Assembly: GCA_003024175.1 (NCBI GenBank)
Contig: MDYQ01000205.1
Span: forward strand, 1-49,429
DNA length: 49,429 nucleotides
Source: Planoprotostelium fungivorum
Taxonomy: Eukaryota > Evosea > Variosea > Cavosteliida > Cavosteliaceae
Direction of reading: 5' to 3'
This document shows positions 32,001-42,846 of this stretch, piece after piece. How positions within the stretch are numbered: the first letter of the stretch is position 1; every line of letters starts with the position of its first letter. Both the position numbers and the translations under genes were made by a program. The notes below the pieces were generated by a model. It was not told where the DNA came from and did no database searches. It was given only the letters and a program-made list of their open reading frames with translations.

Positions 32001-34429
32001 GCACGTACGGCAGGAGGGAGATGGTGTACTGCGTCACGTTGACACCCTGCTCGAGATCGGACACGGTCAGCTGGATGGTGACCTTGTTGACTCCGTTGGT
32101 GGAGAAGAAGGTCTCGGTGAAAGAGAGGCGGTTGTCACCATCGACGGGGGTGGGGAAGGCGGGATCAGTCCACCAGACCCAGGAGTAGCTGAGGGTACCC
32201 AACACACGACTGCGGTAGGTGGTGGTCTGTACGGTGTAGGACTGAGAGAAGGAAGAGTTGGAGGTGATGGCGGGAATGAAGGAGACTCCTCCTCCGTAGG
32301 GTGGGCAAGCCGTACTCACGATGTACTGACTCTGTCCCTGGGCCCCCGTAACTTTGTCCGTGACGGTGAGGGTGACGGGGTACTGGCTGCAGCTGCTGAG
32401 AGCTCCGGGGGTGAGGACGAGGGTGGAGCCGTCGAGGGGTGTTGCCACGTTACCGCTCTGGGAAGTGACTCCAGAGATGCTCCACTGGTAAGTGTAGTTG
32501 GTCGATGCAGTCTGGGCCTCCAGGGTGATCTTCTGGTCGGAGTTCTGGGTGGGAACGGGGACCACTGGGACCTGTCACAGTGTCAGTGTATACGGAATAC
32601 GTACGGTACGTACCATGGGTACGACTCCGGCGACCACGACGACGATGATAGAGGCAGAGCTGGTGAGGCTGCTGGAGACTCCGGATGCTCCCACGACAGT
32701 GAAATTGTACGAGCCGGCGGACAATTGTCCGGCGGCCACGGTCAGGCTGGACGACTTGGCAGACGACAGATCCGGACAATTTGTCCCGGAGCACTTCCAA
32801 GAGAAGGAGATGGTGGAGGAATCGAGTCCAGGCTCTTCGTAATCGATGGAAGAGCTGGCGTCCAGGAAGAGTGCCTGAGACGTACCGGAGCGTAACTGGC
32901 TTCCCTGGGAAATGAGCATCATGGGTGGTCTGGCGATGACGGTTACGGCCACGGTGGATGGTGGTGAATATATTTGACCGTATCGATCGGCCAGATTCAG
33001 ACTCAGAATGAAGAAGGAAGGTGAGTGCAAGGTGAAGGCGGCGATCTGTGCTGACGTCATCACACGTCATCCTCCTCTCCTCACCTCCTGCACGGCACCC
33101 GCTGGAAAAGTCGTGGAATCGTTCGAGGTCCACTGGTACTGCGCCCCGGCGATGTTGCAGAGGGGAGTGATGACGTCCAATTGGATGAGAAGACTGCGTG
33201 ATATTGTGCTGGTCTCGGAGAGACCACCCACGACGGCGGTGAAGGCGGGAACCGCCCACACTACACTCATCTCGGTCTCCTCGGAGACTCCGAACTTGTC
33301 CTTGGCCGTGACGGAGAAGGTGAAATTTCCGGGAAGGAGCAGGTTCTGTGGAACGACGAGGGTGGCGCCATTGGAGGTGGAAGGGTTGAAGTTGGTGATG
33401 GAGGGTGTCACCGTCCAGATGTAGTAAGCGGCGTTCGTTGCATTGGCCTTGACTACGAAATCGTTGCAGAAATCGACGGAGGAAGATGAGAGGTCATGGA
33501 GATGGACGGAGGTGTCGGTGTCCTGGATGACGAGGCGGGGGATGTTCGAGCAGCTGGAGAAGAGGGAAGTGTAGATGTTGGCGCTGTTGCTTCCGTCTTC
33601 GATGAGACACTGGTACCAATGGGACTGGTTGGCATAGAAGAGACTGCCGTTGCTGATGCAGAATTGGGAGGCGTAAGGATCGGAGATGGAGTCCTCGCAG
33701 ATGAATTGGGTATCACTGCTGATGTGACATTGACGTCCAGCTTGATCGTAGAGAGCTCCACCGGTGAGGTTGAGGTAATAAGAGATGCTGCTGGATGGAG
33801 AGAGGTTGTATCGAAGCTGCGATGGGTGAGATTGAGAAAGGGGGAGGAAAGTATGAATCATAGGCACCTGTCCATCGGATAACTGTCCGACCGATTCGAT
33901 AGTGAAATAGCTGGGGTGAGATGGAGAGCAGGAGAGCTCATATCGCTCGAGAATCAGTGCAGAGATCTCACAGTTGATGTTGGCCTTCGTTCTGGATACG
34001 TAGTAGCCATTGGAGCTGGGACAGAGGAACCAGGCGTTTGTGCCCTCGAATGATAGGGTGTTGTCGATGGTACAGAATGATTCATCATTGCCGTTGGGTG
34101 AAGCACTACACAGGAGCTGATTGGAAGAGTTCAGGTAGCAGTATCGTTCCTCCTGATCTTGCAGATAAGAAGATTCGAGTGTGAAAAAGACATCAGATCC
34201 CGCAGTACTGTTTGACACCAGCGAGCCATCGGCAAGCTGTGTGATCCCCCGCAGTCTGAATTTATATCCTACATTACAATCGTCCTCGGCTGCGATGGGT
34301 CAGTCCATCTGCGACCTCTTAATGTTGTTCAAACTCACACGACCCTGACGTGAAGAACTCGTCTTGTGATCTGGCCAGCGATAGGCAACACGCCACCAGT
34401 AGAAGAGTCAGACTCACGTGCACCCTCAT
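29032..34429 (-). CDS. Large PKD/REJ-like single-pass surface protein
   Basis: ATG at 34429 opens a signal peptide (MRVHVSLTLLLVACCLSLA). After short introns the ectodomain has two related Cys-rich modules: LLCSASPNGNDESFCTIDN with NAWFLC, and CHISSDTQFICEDS with SHWYQC. Ig-like PKD modules follow (AAYYIWTVTPSITNF, FSVTAKDKFGVSEE, TISFSWKCSGTNCPDLSS, YTYQWSISGV), and then a very long exon (32565-29032) like the REJ region of polycystin-family proteins. It contains two GPS-like ends, TNHFTQFTVY and CHMTTFRSF. One transmembrane helix (GIVIGSIFAVVIIVVLVVLL) is followed by a short tail with LFEPNHMAG and LFEPNHVAG. About 1,790 residues in all. It has no channel or seven-helix part. A role in adhesion or cell recognition is inferred. 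Confidence 0.8.
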
Positions 34430-34943
34430 GTGTATGGTGATGGCGGAGAAAATGCTTTGCTCTAGCCAATGCCAAGGATTCACCTTTGACGTCGCAAATG
34501 TCATCTGTGTTTCCTTAAACCTGCCAACTGTAAACTCCTTTTGGTTAACTGGCGGCAGATTTCAACCGCTTGGGAAGTCCTGTTCGACCGAATGGCCAGC
34601 AAAAGGTCGATATTGGTGGTGAAACCATGGCTTTGTGCTTCGGCGAGGGCATTCATAGACCACCAGAACAGAAGTTTGGATGGATGTACACCAAGGGAGA
34701 CCTGCGATCATATCACGTATCTTGTCTGACGATGAAAAATGGGTCGCAGGAGGGCGGGAGCCGAAAGATATGACCCAGTACGACCTTTAGATCTGAGAAC
34801 CTTCGCCCAGTTTTTCAGAAGGGGAAGGAACAGAAGCTCTTCTGAGATGTCCTCCGTGCGTGTACACGGACACAGGGCTCGGGCCTTGATTTGGGAAGGT
34901 CTTTGTCTGAGGAAGAGAAGAAGAACGAATCAAAAATATCTCT
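34430..34943. other. intergenic, one unexplained plus-strand open frame
   Basis: About 510 bases between two leftward genes. It should hold the promoter of the REJ-like gene. A plus-strand frame (34570-34773) contains QKFGWMYTKGDLRSYHVSC, which looks protein-like, but no start context, flanking exons or family could be found. Confidence 0.4.
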
Positions 34944-35616
34944 TCATTGTATAAATAGTATCGTTGTCATCGCCAGGATGAACCACAGGGGCGTCGTGTG
35001 ACCCGCAGAACTCTCGGAGGCATCGATGGTCTTCATCAGATGGACCAGATCCTTCCCACAGAATCCACTCTTGGCCAACAAAGGCCTTGCGTTGACCCCT
35101 CCCGAGTGGGGAAGGCAAGCTTCGCCGTTGACTTCTGTCGCATCACAGGACGTGCTCAAGTCGATATGCAGACCGATGATCTGACAGATTCATCAGCTCA
35201 CATCTTTATGATGAAGACAGTGCGGCTCTCACCTGACTGCATGATGTGTCTGTGATGTTATAGTAGGCTGTGACGTTGGCATCGGCGGGTACGTTCGGTG
35301 TCGACTGGCCCAGTGTGACGTCCAAAGACTTCTGCTTCGTGAACATGGAAGAGCAACTGTACGTAAAGTTCTCCTTGAGTTGAGAAGGTCCCGTGCAGTC
35401 AGAGAAGAAAGGGTATCGCTTCGAGATGTAACGGTTGTTCTCGTCCACGTGAAACCAAGTGGAGTGGCCGTCAGGATGTGGTTGACAGAGAGGATTACTG
35501 AATAATTCATACCGAACTGGTGGTGTCGCACACATTGTGTAATCAAAGTGGCTGATCTTCAAGAAGGAAGCCTCCACCAGTGGGGCGACGAAGAAGAAGA
35601 AGAAGAGGTGAAGCAT
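34944..35616 (-). CDS. Small secreted GPI-anchored protein
   Basis: ATG at 35616 gives a strongly hydrophobic signal peptide (MLHLFFFFFVAPLVEAS). One intron (about 35182-35231) joins the two exons, and the frame ends TGA at 34944. The mature part, about 180 residues, has around ten cysteines and several N-glycosylation sequons (NFT, NVT, NIT). The C-terminus is SSAGHTTPLWFILAMTTILF followed by IQ and the stop. This small-residue site, short spacer and terminal hydrophobic stretch are the signal for GPI attachment. No family is recognised. It lies just upstream of the REJ-like surface protein, in the same direction, so both may serve the cell surface. Confidence 0.78.
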
Positions 35617-36672
35617 GTTTGAGTGTGATCTCTCGGTTCTGATTGTGTTCTCTTCTCATCTCGAGCTGGACCGCGGCGTCGGAGGGATTTCGGGGTCGGT
35701 GTAGGGCTCGGAATTCGATGTTTGACAGAGGACACGCTGAGAGCTTCACAGAAGAAACGGAAATGCTCACAAACAGAGGCGGAAAATATCAAGATGTGGA
35801 AGGAACGCTCTTCTTTGGATTTCACGAGCGAATCGATTGGCTGGTGGCTTCCTCGTAGACCTTGAGAATTCACCGAGGCACCATTCGGAGGATGTCGGAA
35901 CCGCACGGTCCGAAGGTTTCCTCGGTTGTGAAATGAATGCTATTGTGCGGCCCATGCGAATATTTACCTTTCTTTAGCATGCGGTACAATAACGCACAAT
36001 CACCATGGATACTCGTCTTCTTAACGCGCTTTTTAGAAAAGGTAAATAATCGCTTGGGCCGCACAATACGGAAAGTGAGAATTTATTTGTGAAATCGTTT
36101 GGATGCGTGATGGAAGAACGATGACTATGGATTGAGTGTACATTGAGTGAGGACGTTGTCTCTTGGTGAAACATATGGATTTGGAGCGAGAGAGGTCTCC
36201 GTGAGACTGGAAGAACACCAGGCTGCGAGGCTTCCGTGAGCTGGTGTCCTTCCACCAGATTCTTTCTGAAGTTTGGCATTGTTTCACACGTTCACGAAGG
36301 GTAACCAGAGTTCATCACCATCTGCATCCCACACTCCTATTCTTCCCTTCTTCACGACCACAACTCTACCTAACTCCCTGGTGGACTTCGATTCGCGTCC
36401 CCACGATAACGAATCCGTCGACAAAAGTTATACTCGACAGGTAGATGCCACTAAGTATCGCCGTATGACATACTACATCCAAAGCCAGGCTATATACTAC
36501 TGGTCGCGCTCTCTCGATAGAGTCTCTTCGATTGCAGGAGATGATAATTCGTTCGTTCATCGTCACATATTTATCAGGGCGATGAATTTCGATTTTTGTT
36601 CGAATTTTCGGTGTGCTCCTGTCATTGACAGGACCATTTACAACCCCAAACGAACACAACTACACGCACAAC
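35617..36672. other. 1-kb intergenic region with no gene
   Basis: Over a kilobase upstream of two divergent genes (the GPI protein leftward, the GH3 enzyme rightward) with no frame I can support. It contains the inverted-repeat element at 35942-36067 and probably both promoters. The open frame 36273-36728 overlaps the GH3 start and lacks recognisable sequence. Confidence 0.5.
35942..36067. repeat. 126-bp MITE-like inverted-repeat element
   Basis: The left arm starts ATTGTGCGGCCCATGCGAAT and continues ATTTACCTTT; the right arm read in reverse complement starts ATTGTGCGGCCCAAGCGATT and continues ATTTACCTTT. That is about 30 bp with two mismatches. The 60-base middle holds a further inverted ATTGTGCG (ending at 36000). 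Size, terminal inverted repeats and lack of coding fit a miniature inverted-repeat transposable element. No target-site duplication is evident, so a structured regulatory hairpin is the alternative. Confidence 0.65.
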
Positions 36673-39561
36673 ATGGGGAGAGTCACGCTTCTCCTCTTCA
36701 TCACATTTGTAGCTATAACTGTGGGTGAACTACCCAGCTGGTGCGATGGTTTCACAGACGAGACCGAATGTGCCTTTCAAATCATCACTAAGATGACTCT
36801 GGACGAGAAAGTGGGCCAACTGGGAAACACTGCGCCCGCTATTGACCGTCTTGGACTCACAGCATGGGAATGGTGGGGAGAGGCTCTCCACGGAGTGGGT
36901 AGAGAAGGTTTTGCAACCGTCTTCCCTCAAGGAATTGGATTGGGTGCCTCATGGGACCCTGATATGGTTCACAGAGTGAGATGACGTCTCTTAAACGAAA
37001 TGGACTCATCCAGAACAGATTGGAGACCAAATCTCGACTGAATACCGCATCAAGCGTTTCTTCTGGACGCCTTTCAAGGCATACGGACAACACGGTCTGT
37101 CCCTCTGGGCTCCCAACGTAAATGTATTCAGAGATCCCAGATGGGGAAGAGGTCCTGAGACATACGGAGAGGACCCTTTTCTCTGTGGAACGATGGGTGC
37201 CAACTTCATCAGCGGTATGTATCATCTTCTACTTCTTTGTCTCATACCATGCAGGTATTCAAGGCCCCGACGCCCCCAGATCCTACAAGGCTATCGCCAC
37301 ACCCAAGCATTTCGCTGTCCACTCCGGCCCCGAGCCCATGAGACACACCATCGATCTCTCCCCCACACCCTTCGACTTTGAAGACACTTACATGCCCGCA
37401 TTCCGCCAGGCCGTCATCGAAGGAAAGGCCGGTTCCATCATGTGCTCATACAATTCGGTCTACGGCAAGCCCGCCTGCGCTCAACCTCTCATCCTCGACA
37501 CCAAATTGAGACAAGACTGGGGTTTCACAGGTTACGTCGTGTCCGATTGCGATGCCATCGCCGACGAAGTGAGTCCATTCATCCCATCGACAACATGATC
37601 TCCCTTCCATCACCGACTCTTCCTCAATCGAAACAGGTCAGCACCCACAAGTGGGCCTCCTCTTACGAAGACGCCTCCGCCAAATCCGTGATGGCGGGAA
37701 CCGATCTCGACTGCGGTGGTACCTACAGCAACAACCTTGCCGCCGCCGTGAAGAACGGAAGCCTCGAGGAGTCTTACATCGATCGCTCCCTCTTACGTCT
37801 CTTCCTCGCTCGCCTGAGGACTCACGGCGATCCCATCCCCCCCTACAACTCTACGAATGACCCAGGCACCCCCGATGACAATGGATTAGCTCTAGAGGCC
37901 GCACGAAAGGCCATCGTCTTACTGAAGAACGACGGCATCTTACCTCTGAAATCTGGACTCAAGGTGGCCGTCATCGGTCCCACATCAGATCTCATCGAAG
38001 ACCTCGTGGACAGCTACAGAGGTATTCCACAGCATCCCATCACACCTCTCACGGCCGCTTACACCGAGTGGGGTCAACGTAACGTGAGTAACGTTTCATT
38101 CAAATGAAACTCAAGAGACAAGGTCCTCTACGCCCAGGGTAGTACTCTCGTGGAGAACATGGCACTGTCTGTTCCCAGAACGGCATTCCGAACTTCCGAG
38201 GGCCTCCAGGGCTTAGATGCGGAATACTACAACAACACAGACCTCTCCGGAGCACCCCTCCTCTTCCGAATCGATCCAAATTTAGATCTCGACCAGCAGG
38301 ACGCCGCTCCCGCCCCCGGCTTGTACCCCCACGGATGGTCCGCGAGGTGGAAGACCACATTCACTCCACCGGGAGACGGTGACTACAAGTTGGGCGTGAT
38401 GAACGATGGAGGCAACCAGATCAAGATCACCATGGACGGTCAAGTCTTGTTCGACGTCAGTGGAGGCCACGAGATCGACATTCACCTGAAGAAGAGGAGC
38501 TACCAACTCGAATTGGAGTACAGTTTCACGGTGAGGGGAATGGATGATGACGTCATCTGACTCTACGCAGGGGGGTAGTCGATTCAGACTGCAGTGGCAG
38601 CCACCTGCCATGGTCCAATTGAAGGAGGCCGTGGTCACTGCTGAGGCCGCCGATGTCATCATCGCCTTTGTCGGATTATCACCCAGCTTGGAATCGGAAG
38701 AAAACGGTTTATCCGGCGTCCCTGGGTTCTACGGCGGCGACCGTACTTCCGTCGAATTACCCGAGGCGAGTTGTAGATGAAACATTTCCATCTTCTGACG
38801 CCACGCAGAGACAGAAGAACTTGCTCACTGTCTTGGGCAGTCTGAACAAGCCAATCGTGGTCGTCCTCACTTCAGGCAGCGCCGTCGCCATCAACTGGGC
38901 CAACGAGAACGCCAACGCAGCCCTGGCCAACTGGTACGGTGGAGAGAGTGGAGGCAAGGCCATCATCGGCACCCTCGTGGGCCGTTACAATCCCGGTGGC
39001 AGATCGCCCGTCACCTTTTACGCTTCAGACAGCGACCTCCCCGCCTTCGATGACTACAGCATGGAGGGAAGGACTTACCGCTACTTCAAGGGCCAACCTC
39101 TATATGCCTTCGGGCACGGTCTCTCTTACACGACGTTCAACTACACGAACGTCACGGGACCCAAGATGGTGCAGGCTGGTTCAGACATGACGATTCAAGT
39201 GACCCTCCTTAACTCGGGCAACCGTGATGGTGAAGAGGTGATGCAGATGGGAGGTGATGGAGGTCACTGATACATGATGCAGGTCATCCAAGTCTATTTG
39301 AAGCCCGTGAACAGCCCCACCGCTCGACCTCTGAATCATCAGCTGGCAGGATTCTCTAGAGTGTCTCTCAAGGCCTCTAAGAAGTCCGTCTTCTCCATCA
39401 CCATCAAGGCCAGACAGTTGTCACTGGTCGATGCCGATGGGCAGAGAGCTGTGAGGGCCGGAGACTACGAGCTCCACGTGGGAGGAGGACAACCTGGCTT
39501 CTACGATGGAATGATCGTCCATCGCGTGAAGGTGTCTGGTAATGCTGTGATGCCCGCTTAG
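36673..39561 (+). CDS. GH3 family beta-glucosidase/beta-xylosidase with PA14 insert
   Basis: ATG at 36673 opens a signal peptide (MGRVTLLLFITFVAITVGEL), so the enzyme is secreted or lysosomal. The GH3 barrel shows MTLDEKVGQLGN, WEWWGEALHGVG, NVNVFRDPRWGRGPETYGED, KHFAVHSGPEP, GSIMCSYNSVYGKPAC and the nucleophile segment GYVVSDCDAI. The alpha/beta sandwich begins AARKAIVLLKNDGILPLK. A PA14 domain (LQGLDAEYYNNTDLSGAPLL to FRLQWQPP) is inserted, then LNKPIVVVLTSGSAVAINWA, NPGGRSPVTFY, YAFGHGLSYTTFNY and a C-terminal fibronectin-III-like domain. TAG at 39559-39561, with AATAAA at 39571. It likely acts on plant, fungal or bacterial beta-glycans in food. One intron (38766-38808) begins GC rather than GT. 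Confidence 0.93.
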
Positions 39562-39570
39562 ATGATGTGA

Positions 39571-39576
39571 AATAAA
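39571..39576 (+). terminator. poly(A) signal of the GH3 gene
   Basis: AATAAA ten bases after the TAG stop codon. On the other strand an AATAAA overlaps the TAA stop of the convergent FAM210-like gene (39595-39600), so both genes must be polyadenylated inside each other's 3' end. Confidence 0.7.
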
Positions 39577-39596
39577 TGCATTCGTTTTATTGTGTC

Positions 39597-39980
39597 TTTT
39601 GTTCTGGCTTCTTCACGCCGAGATACTGTGCGATCATGGGGGTGATGGCGAGTGTTAATAACATGCGAGGGGGTGATGTCACTTTCTGTAAGACGAACGC
39701 CTGTGCTGTGTTTAATGGAGGTTGTCGATTTGATTCTGTATGATATGATACTTACTGCTATGGCGGTCGCAGTCAGAGATCCCGTTGACCCTTTCTCTAC
39801 CTGAAATCCAAAATTGGCCAAGAGACTCGCGACGTCTATGCCAGAGGACAGCAGGGCGAAGAAAATGAGGAAGGTGAGGATGGAACCTAAGACATGGATA
39901 GAGACAGCAATCTTTCCGTATTGAACAAAGAGTGTCTTCAGACGGCTCGACAGACTGGGTTGTTCTACTTGATCGCTCAT
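39597..39980 (-). CDS. FAM210/DUF1279-like mitochondrial membrane protein
   Basis: ATG at 39980 (MSDQVEQPSLSSRLKTLF), stop TAA at 39597-39599. The frame contains the DUF1279 signature: QYGKIAVSIHVLGSILTF, FFALLSSGIDVASLLANFGF, and after an intron VLQKVTSPPRMLLTLAITPM, AQYLGVKKPEQKTQ. Two hydrophobic segments fit membrane insertion. FAM210A/B proteins act in mitochondria of animals; no clear targeting peptide is seen here, so location is inferred from the family. The stop is 36 bp from the stop of the convergent GH3 gene. Confidence 0.78.
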
Positions 39981-40124
39981 GTTGAAATTGAAAATGATAC
40001 AGCAGCAGAAATGGTGTTGTAGTGGTCGACCAGAGAAGGAATGATTGGCCTCATGGCTATTCTTTATGAACAGCCATCCATGTGAAGCCTTATAATCGAC
40101 TCGTGCAAAACTGGTTTATTCTTA

Positions 40125-42437
40125 TCACAGCATCTTGGTCAGCGTCTTATTCATATTCTTCGTCTTGATGTTTGCATGTTCCACCTTCGTGTCGATCTTA
40201 TCCAGCTGCTCGTTCTGTCTGTCCAATTCCCCTCCAATCGAGCTCGCGATGATTCCCAGATCATCCAACATCTTTTCCATCTCATCCAAGTCTTGATCTT
40301 GCTCTTGCAGGGCAAGCTTCACGTGGTCCGGCGCATCCTTTTCTCATCAGATGGTCGCGTCTTCTCATGATCGATCCCACCTGGAAGACTCTGTTCGAAG
40401 GGTTCGACGCCGGTGCCGTCCTCTTAAAACTAGAACCACTGCTCCCCTCTGTCTTCGTCAGTCTCCGAACTCATCATGATGATCTCACCGATGGCCCCGT
40501 TCGTCCTCACGAAAGAAGAAGAGCTACCCTCCGTCTTACCTCCCTCTATGACTGCTCGATTGAAGCTGGCCTGAGAGGACTGAAACGTAACGTTAGCGCT
40601 CATCCTCTTAACGTCTACTTACCTGCTTGGTGGTGGGTTCCATGTTGATGCCGTACTTGAACTTTCTTGAGCCGGACTCGAAGACGATGGGGATGCTCGT
40701 GGTGGACCTCTGAACAAACTCACCCACCAGTTGCTGCATGTAAGCGGACACGACGCGTAATCGTCCGTCTTTGAATCTGTAGGCGAGTCAGCCCTGCTGA
40801 TTTCTCTCGTTATATTCTCAATGTCTCTCGTTATATTCTAAATGTCTCTGACAGTGTTCGAGTCTTCGTTTAAAGGATAACAACGAACGAGAGATGGATA
40901 AGGAGACGATCTCACTTGATGTCGATGTGCTGCGGTCGCGTTCGGATGAGAATGGTGTTGATCTGTTCGTAGCTCTTGATGGTATCCGTGATCGGTTTCT
41001 TGTCCTTCGGGTTCAGAAACATGAATCGATCGTTACTGAACCTCAGAATGACGGGAACCACTGTCACTCCATTAACATCGTGACACTCGTGAGAACAACT
41101 CACGATTACAGTTCTTCAGTTTCTGCAGCACATCCATATCTGTGACCTTCGTGTCCAAGTCCAAATCGATCTGTCATCTCGTCAGCCTGTCTCTCTTCTC
41201 TGTCCTCACCTTTCTCTTTGGCAGGGCGGATGTGATCGCGGAACCGCCCGCTGTAGCCTTTTTATCTGGTGCAGTGTTGAAGAGTCCACCCATTCGATTC
41301 ATTCCCTTGGTGATCTTCTCTGCCGCATCCATGTTGGCATCGATCTTATCCAGGTTCCTCTCTACGCGATCCAATTGTTCTATGAATCATTAAATGAGAA
41401 TAAAATATATACTATTATACTACTTATAATATAGTGAGGTAAAGAGGCATATAGAGTGGAGTGAGAGTGAGATATTAGAATGCAGTAAGGACCATAAGAA
41501 GACTCACCGCCTTGTTGGTGTAGAGAATTCAAACTGAGGATACCGAGTTCCTTGGCTTCTTGTGCTTTCCGTAATGCCTCTTTACTCGCCTTCGTATCGA
41601 CCTGATGTGATGAGCCGATGAGAAGATGTGGAAGATGACGATGCTCACCGTTGCGTATTGCTTCGTACCACTGATCTCTAACGGCTTCTCCCTTCCAGAG
41701 TCCCTCAGTCTCCTGCGAATAAAACGTAAAGAAGATGAATTGAAACGGTCGACTCACGATGGAAAGAGACCTGGGTCATCATCTCTGACCGAACTGTGGG
41801 CTGAACTGGGAGACGAGACCGGCAGATCGTCATCGTCGTCGACCTGGATCCACATGGGAGGATGTTTGATGAGATAATTTAAGAGGTTGGCGATTTCTTC
41901 TAGGTTCTTATTTAAAAGAGTACGGAAGGCGTACTGGGAACATGATGAGAGGAGACGATCGGAGATGGACTCACGAGTGTGCCGTCCTCTAACGTGACGT
42001 TGACCGATGCACCCACTCCCATCAGTCCCTGTTTGTGTTCGACCGATCGGACTTGCATGAGAGGGATCAGTTTCTGAATCGAGTGAGATGGTGGGAATTG
42101 GGTGAAGATAGATAGACGTGACTGACCTCTGATCCGATCACGTCCGGAATGTAGCCGAGGTAGTTCTGAGTCACATAGATGTGGGCTGTGACGATACCAC
42201 ACGACACAGAATAGACTGATTCGTATTGATACAAAGGATGTAGAGTGACTTACCTTGTATGACACTCTCAGAGGACATGATATTGAACGTATCTTTCATC
42301 TTCTGATTGGAAGACTTGAGCTTACGCTCCTTGTCATTAATGATCTTCGACTGGAGCGGATCAACTTCCATAATCATCTCTTCACTATGATATATCGAAG
42401 ATCTTGAGGAGCGTGACCGGGGATCTGGACCCACCAT
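40125..42437 (-). CDS. SNAP47: SNAP-47-like Qbc-SNARE with PH-like domains
   Basis: ATG at 42437 (MVGPDPRSRSSRSSIYHSEE), TAA or TGA-free frame through about ten short exons to TAG at 40125. Order: a GRAM/PH-like domain (AHIYVTQNYLGYIPDVIGSE, VNVTLEDGTLYAFRTLL, NLEEIANLLNYLIK); an acidic linker; a Qb SNARE helix (EQLDRVERNLDKIDANMDAA); a second PH-like domain (VVPVILRFSNDRFMFLNPKD, FKDGRLRVVSAYMQQLV); and a Qc SNARE helix (ALQEQDQDLDEMEKMLDDLG, ELDRQNEQLDKIDTK) ending KTLTKML. Zero-layer glutamines are present in both helices (QGEQLDRV and DRQNEQLD). This is the plan of animal SNAP-47, which lacks the cysteines of SNAP-25. A membrane-fusion role is inferred. Confidence 0.82.
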
Positions 42438-42846
42438 CTTAAAGGATAGAACCCTTGCTCTTCTCCTCCTACGCTGCCACTCCTCTGCCGCGGCTTTTTC
42501 GGGTCTTTGAAATCCTGACAACTATGTGACGACCTGATCTACAATCCATGTTTGTAGACTGTGGCAATAAATCCATCTCTTCGATGGATATGGGGTCAGC
42601 GACGCAGGAGAAGTACACCCATCTTTGACACGATGAATGAGGTGAGGTCTCTGGTAGATTTTTCAGTGACTGTCATTGTTCGGCGTCATATCCAGGTTCT
42701 ACATACAACCGTGAGCAGACAAACACCAAAGTCGAAAAACGAAGTATTGAATGGTTTGTACATCCTCCTTTATTGCCCTATGATTAGCTTATCATGCAAG
42801 TCCACAAGCACAGTACAGGCCGACAGAAGGTGAGATAACCAAATGA
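42438..42846. other. intergenic, no gene seen
   Basis: About 400 bases between the 5' end of the SNARE gene and the 3' end of the copine-like gene, both on the minus strand. An open plus-strand frame (42561-42833) has no recognisable sequence. Confidence 0.5.

Noticed and set aside
31741-32895. 384-codon plus-strand frame
   Set aside because: Also antisense to the REJ-like gene; no domain, Gly-rich composition typical of a shadow frame.
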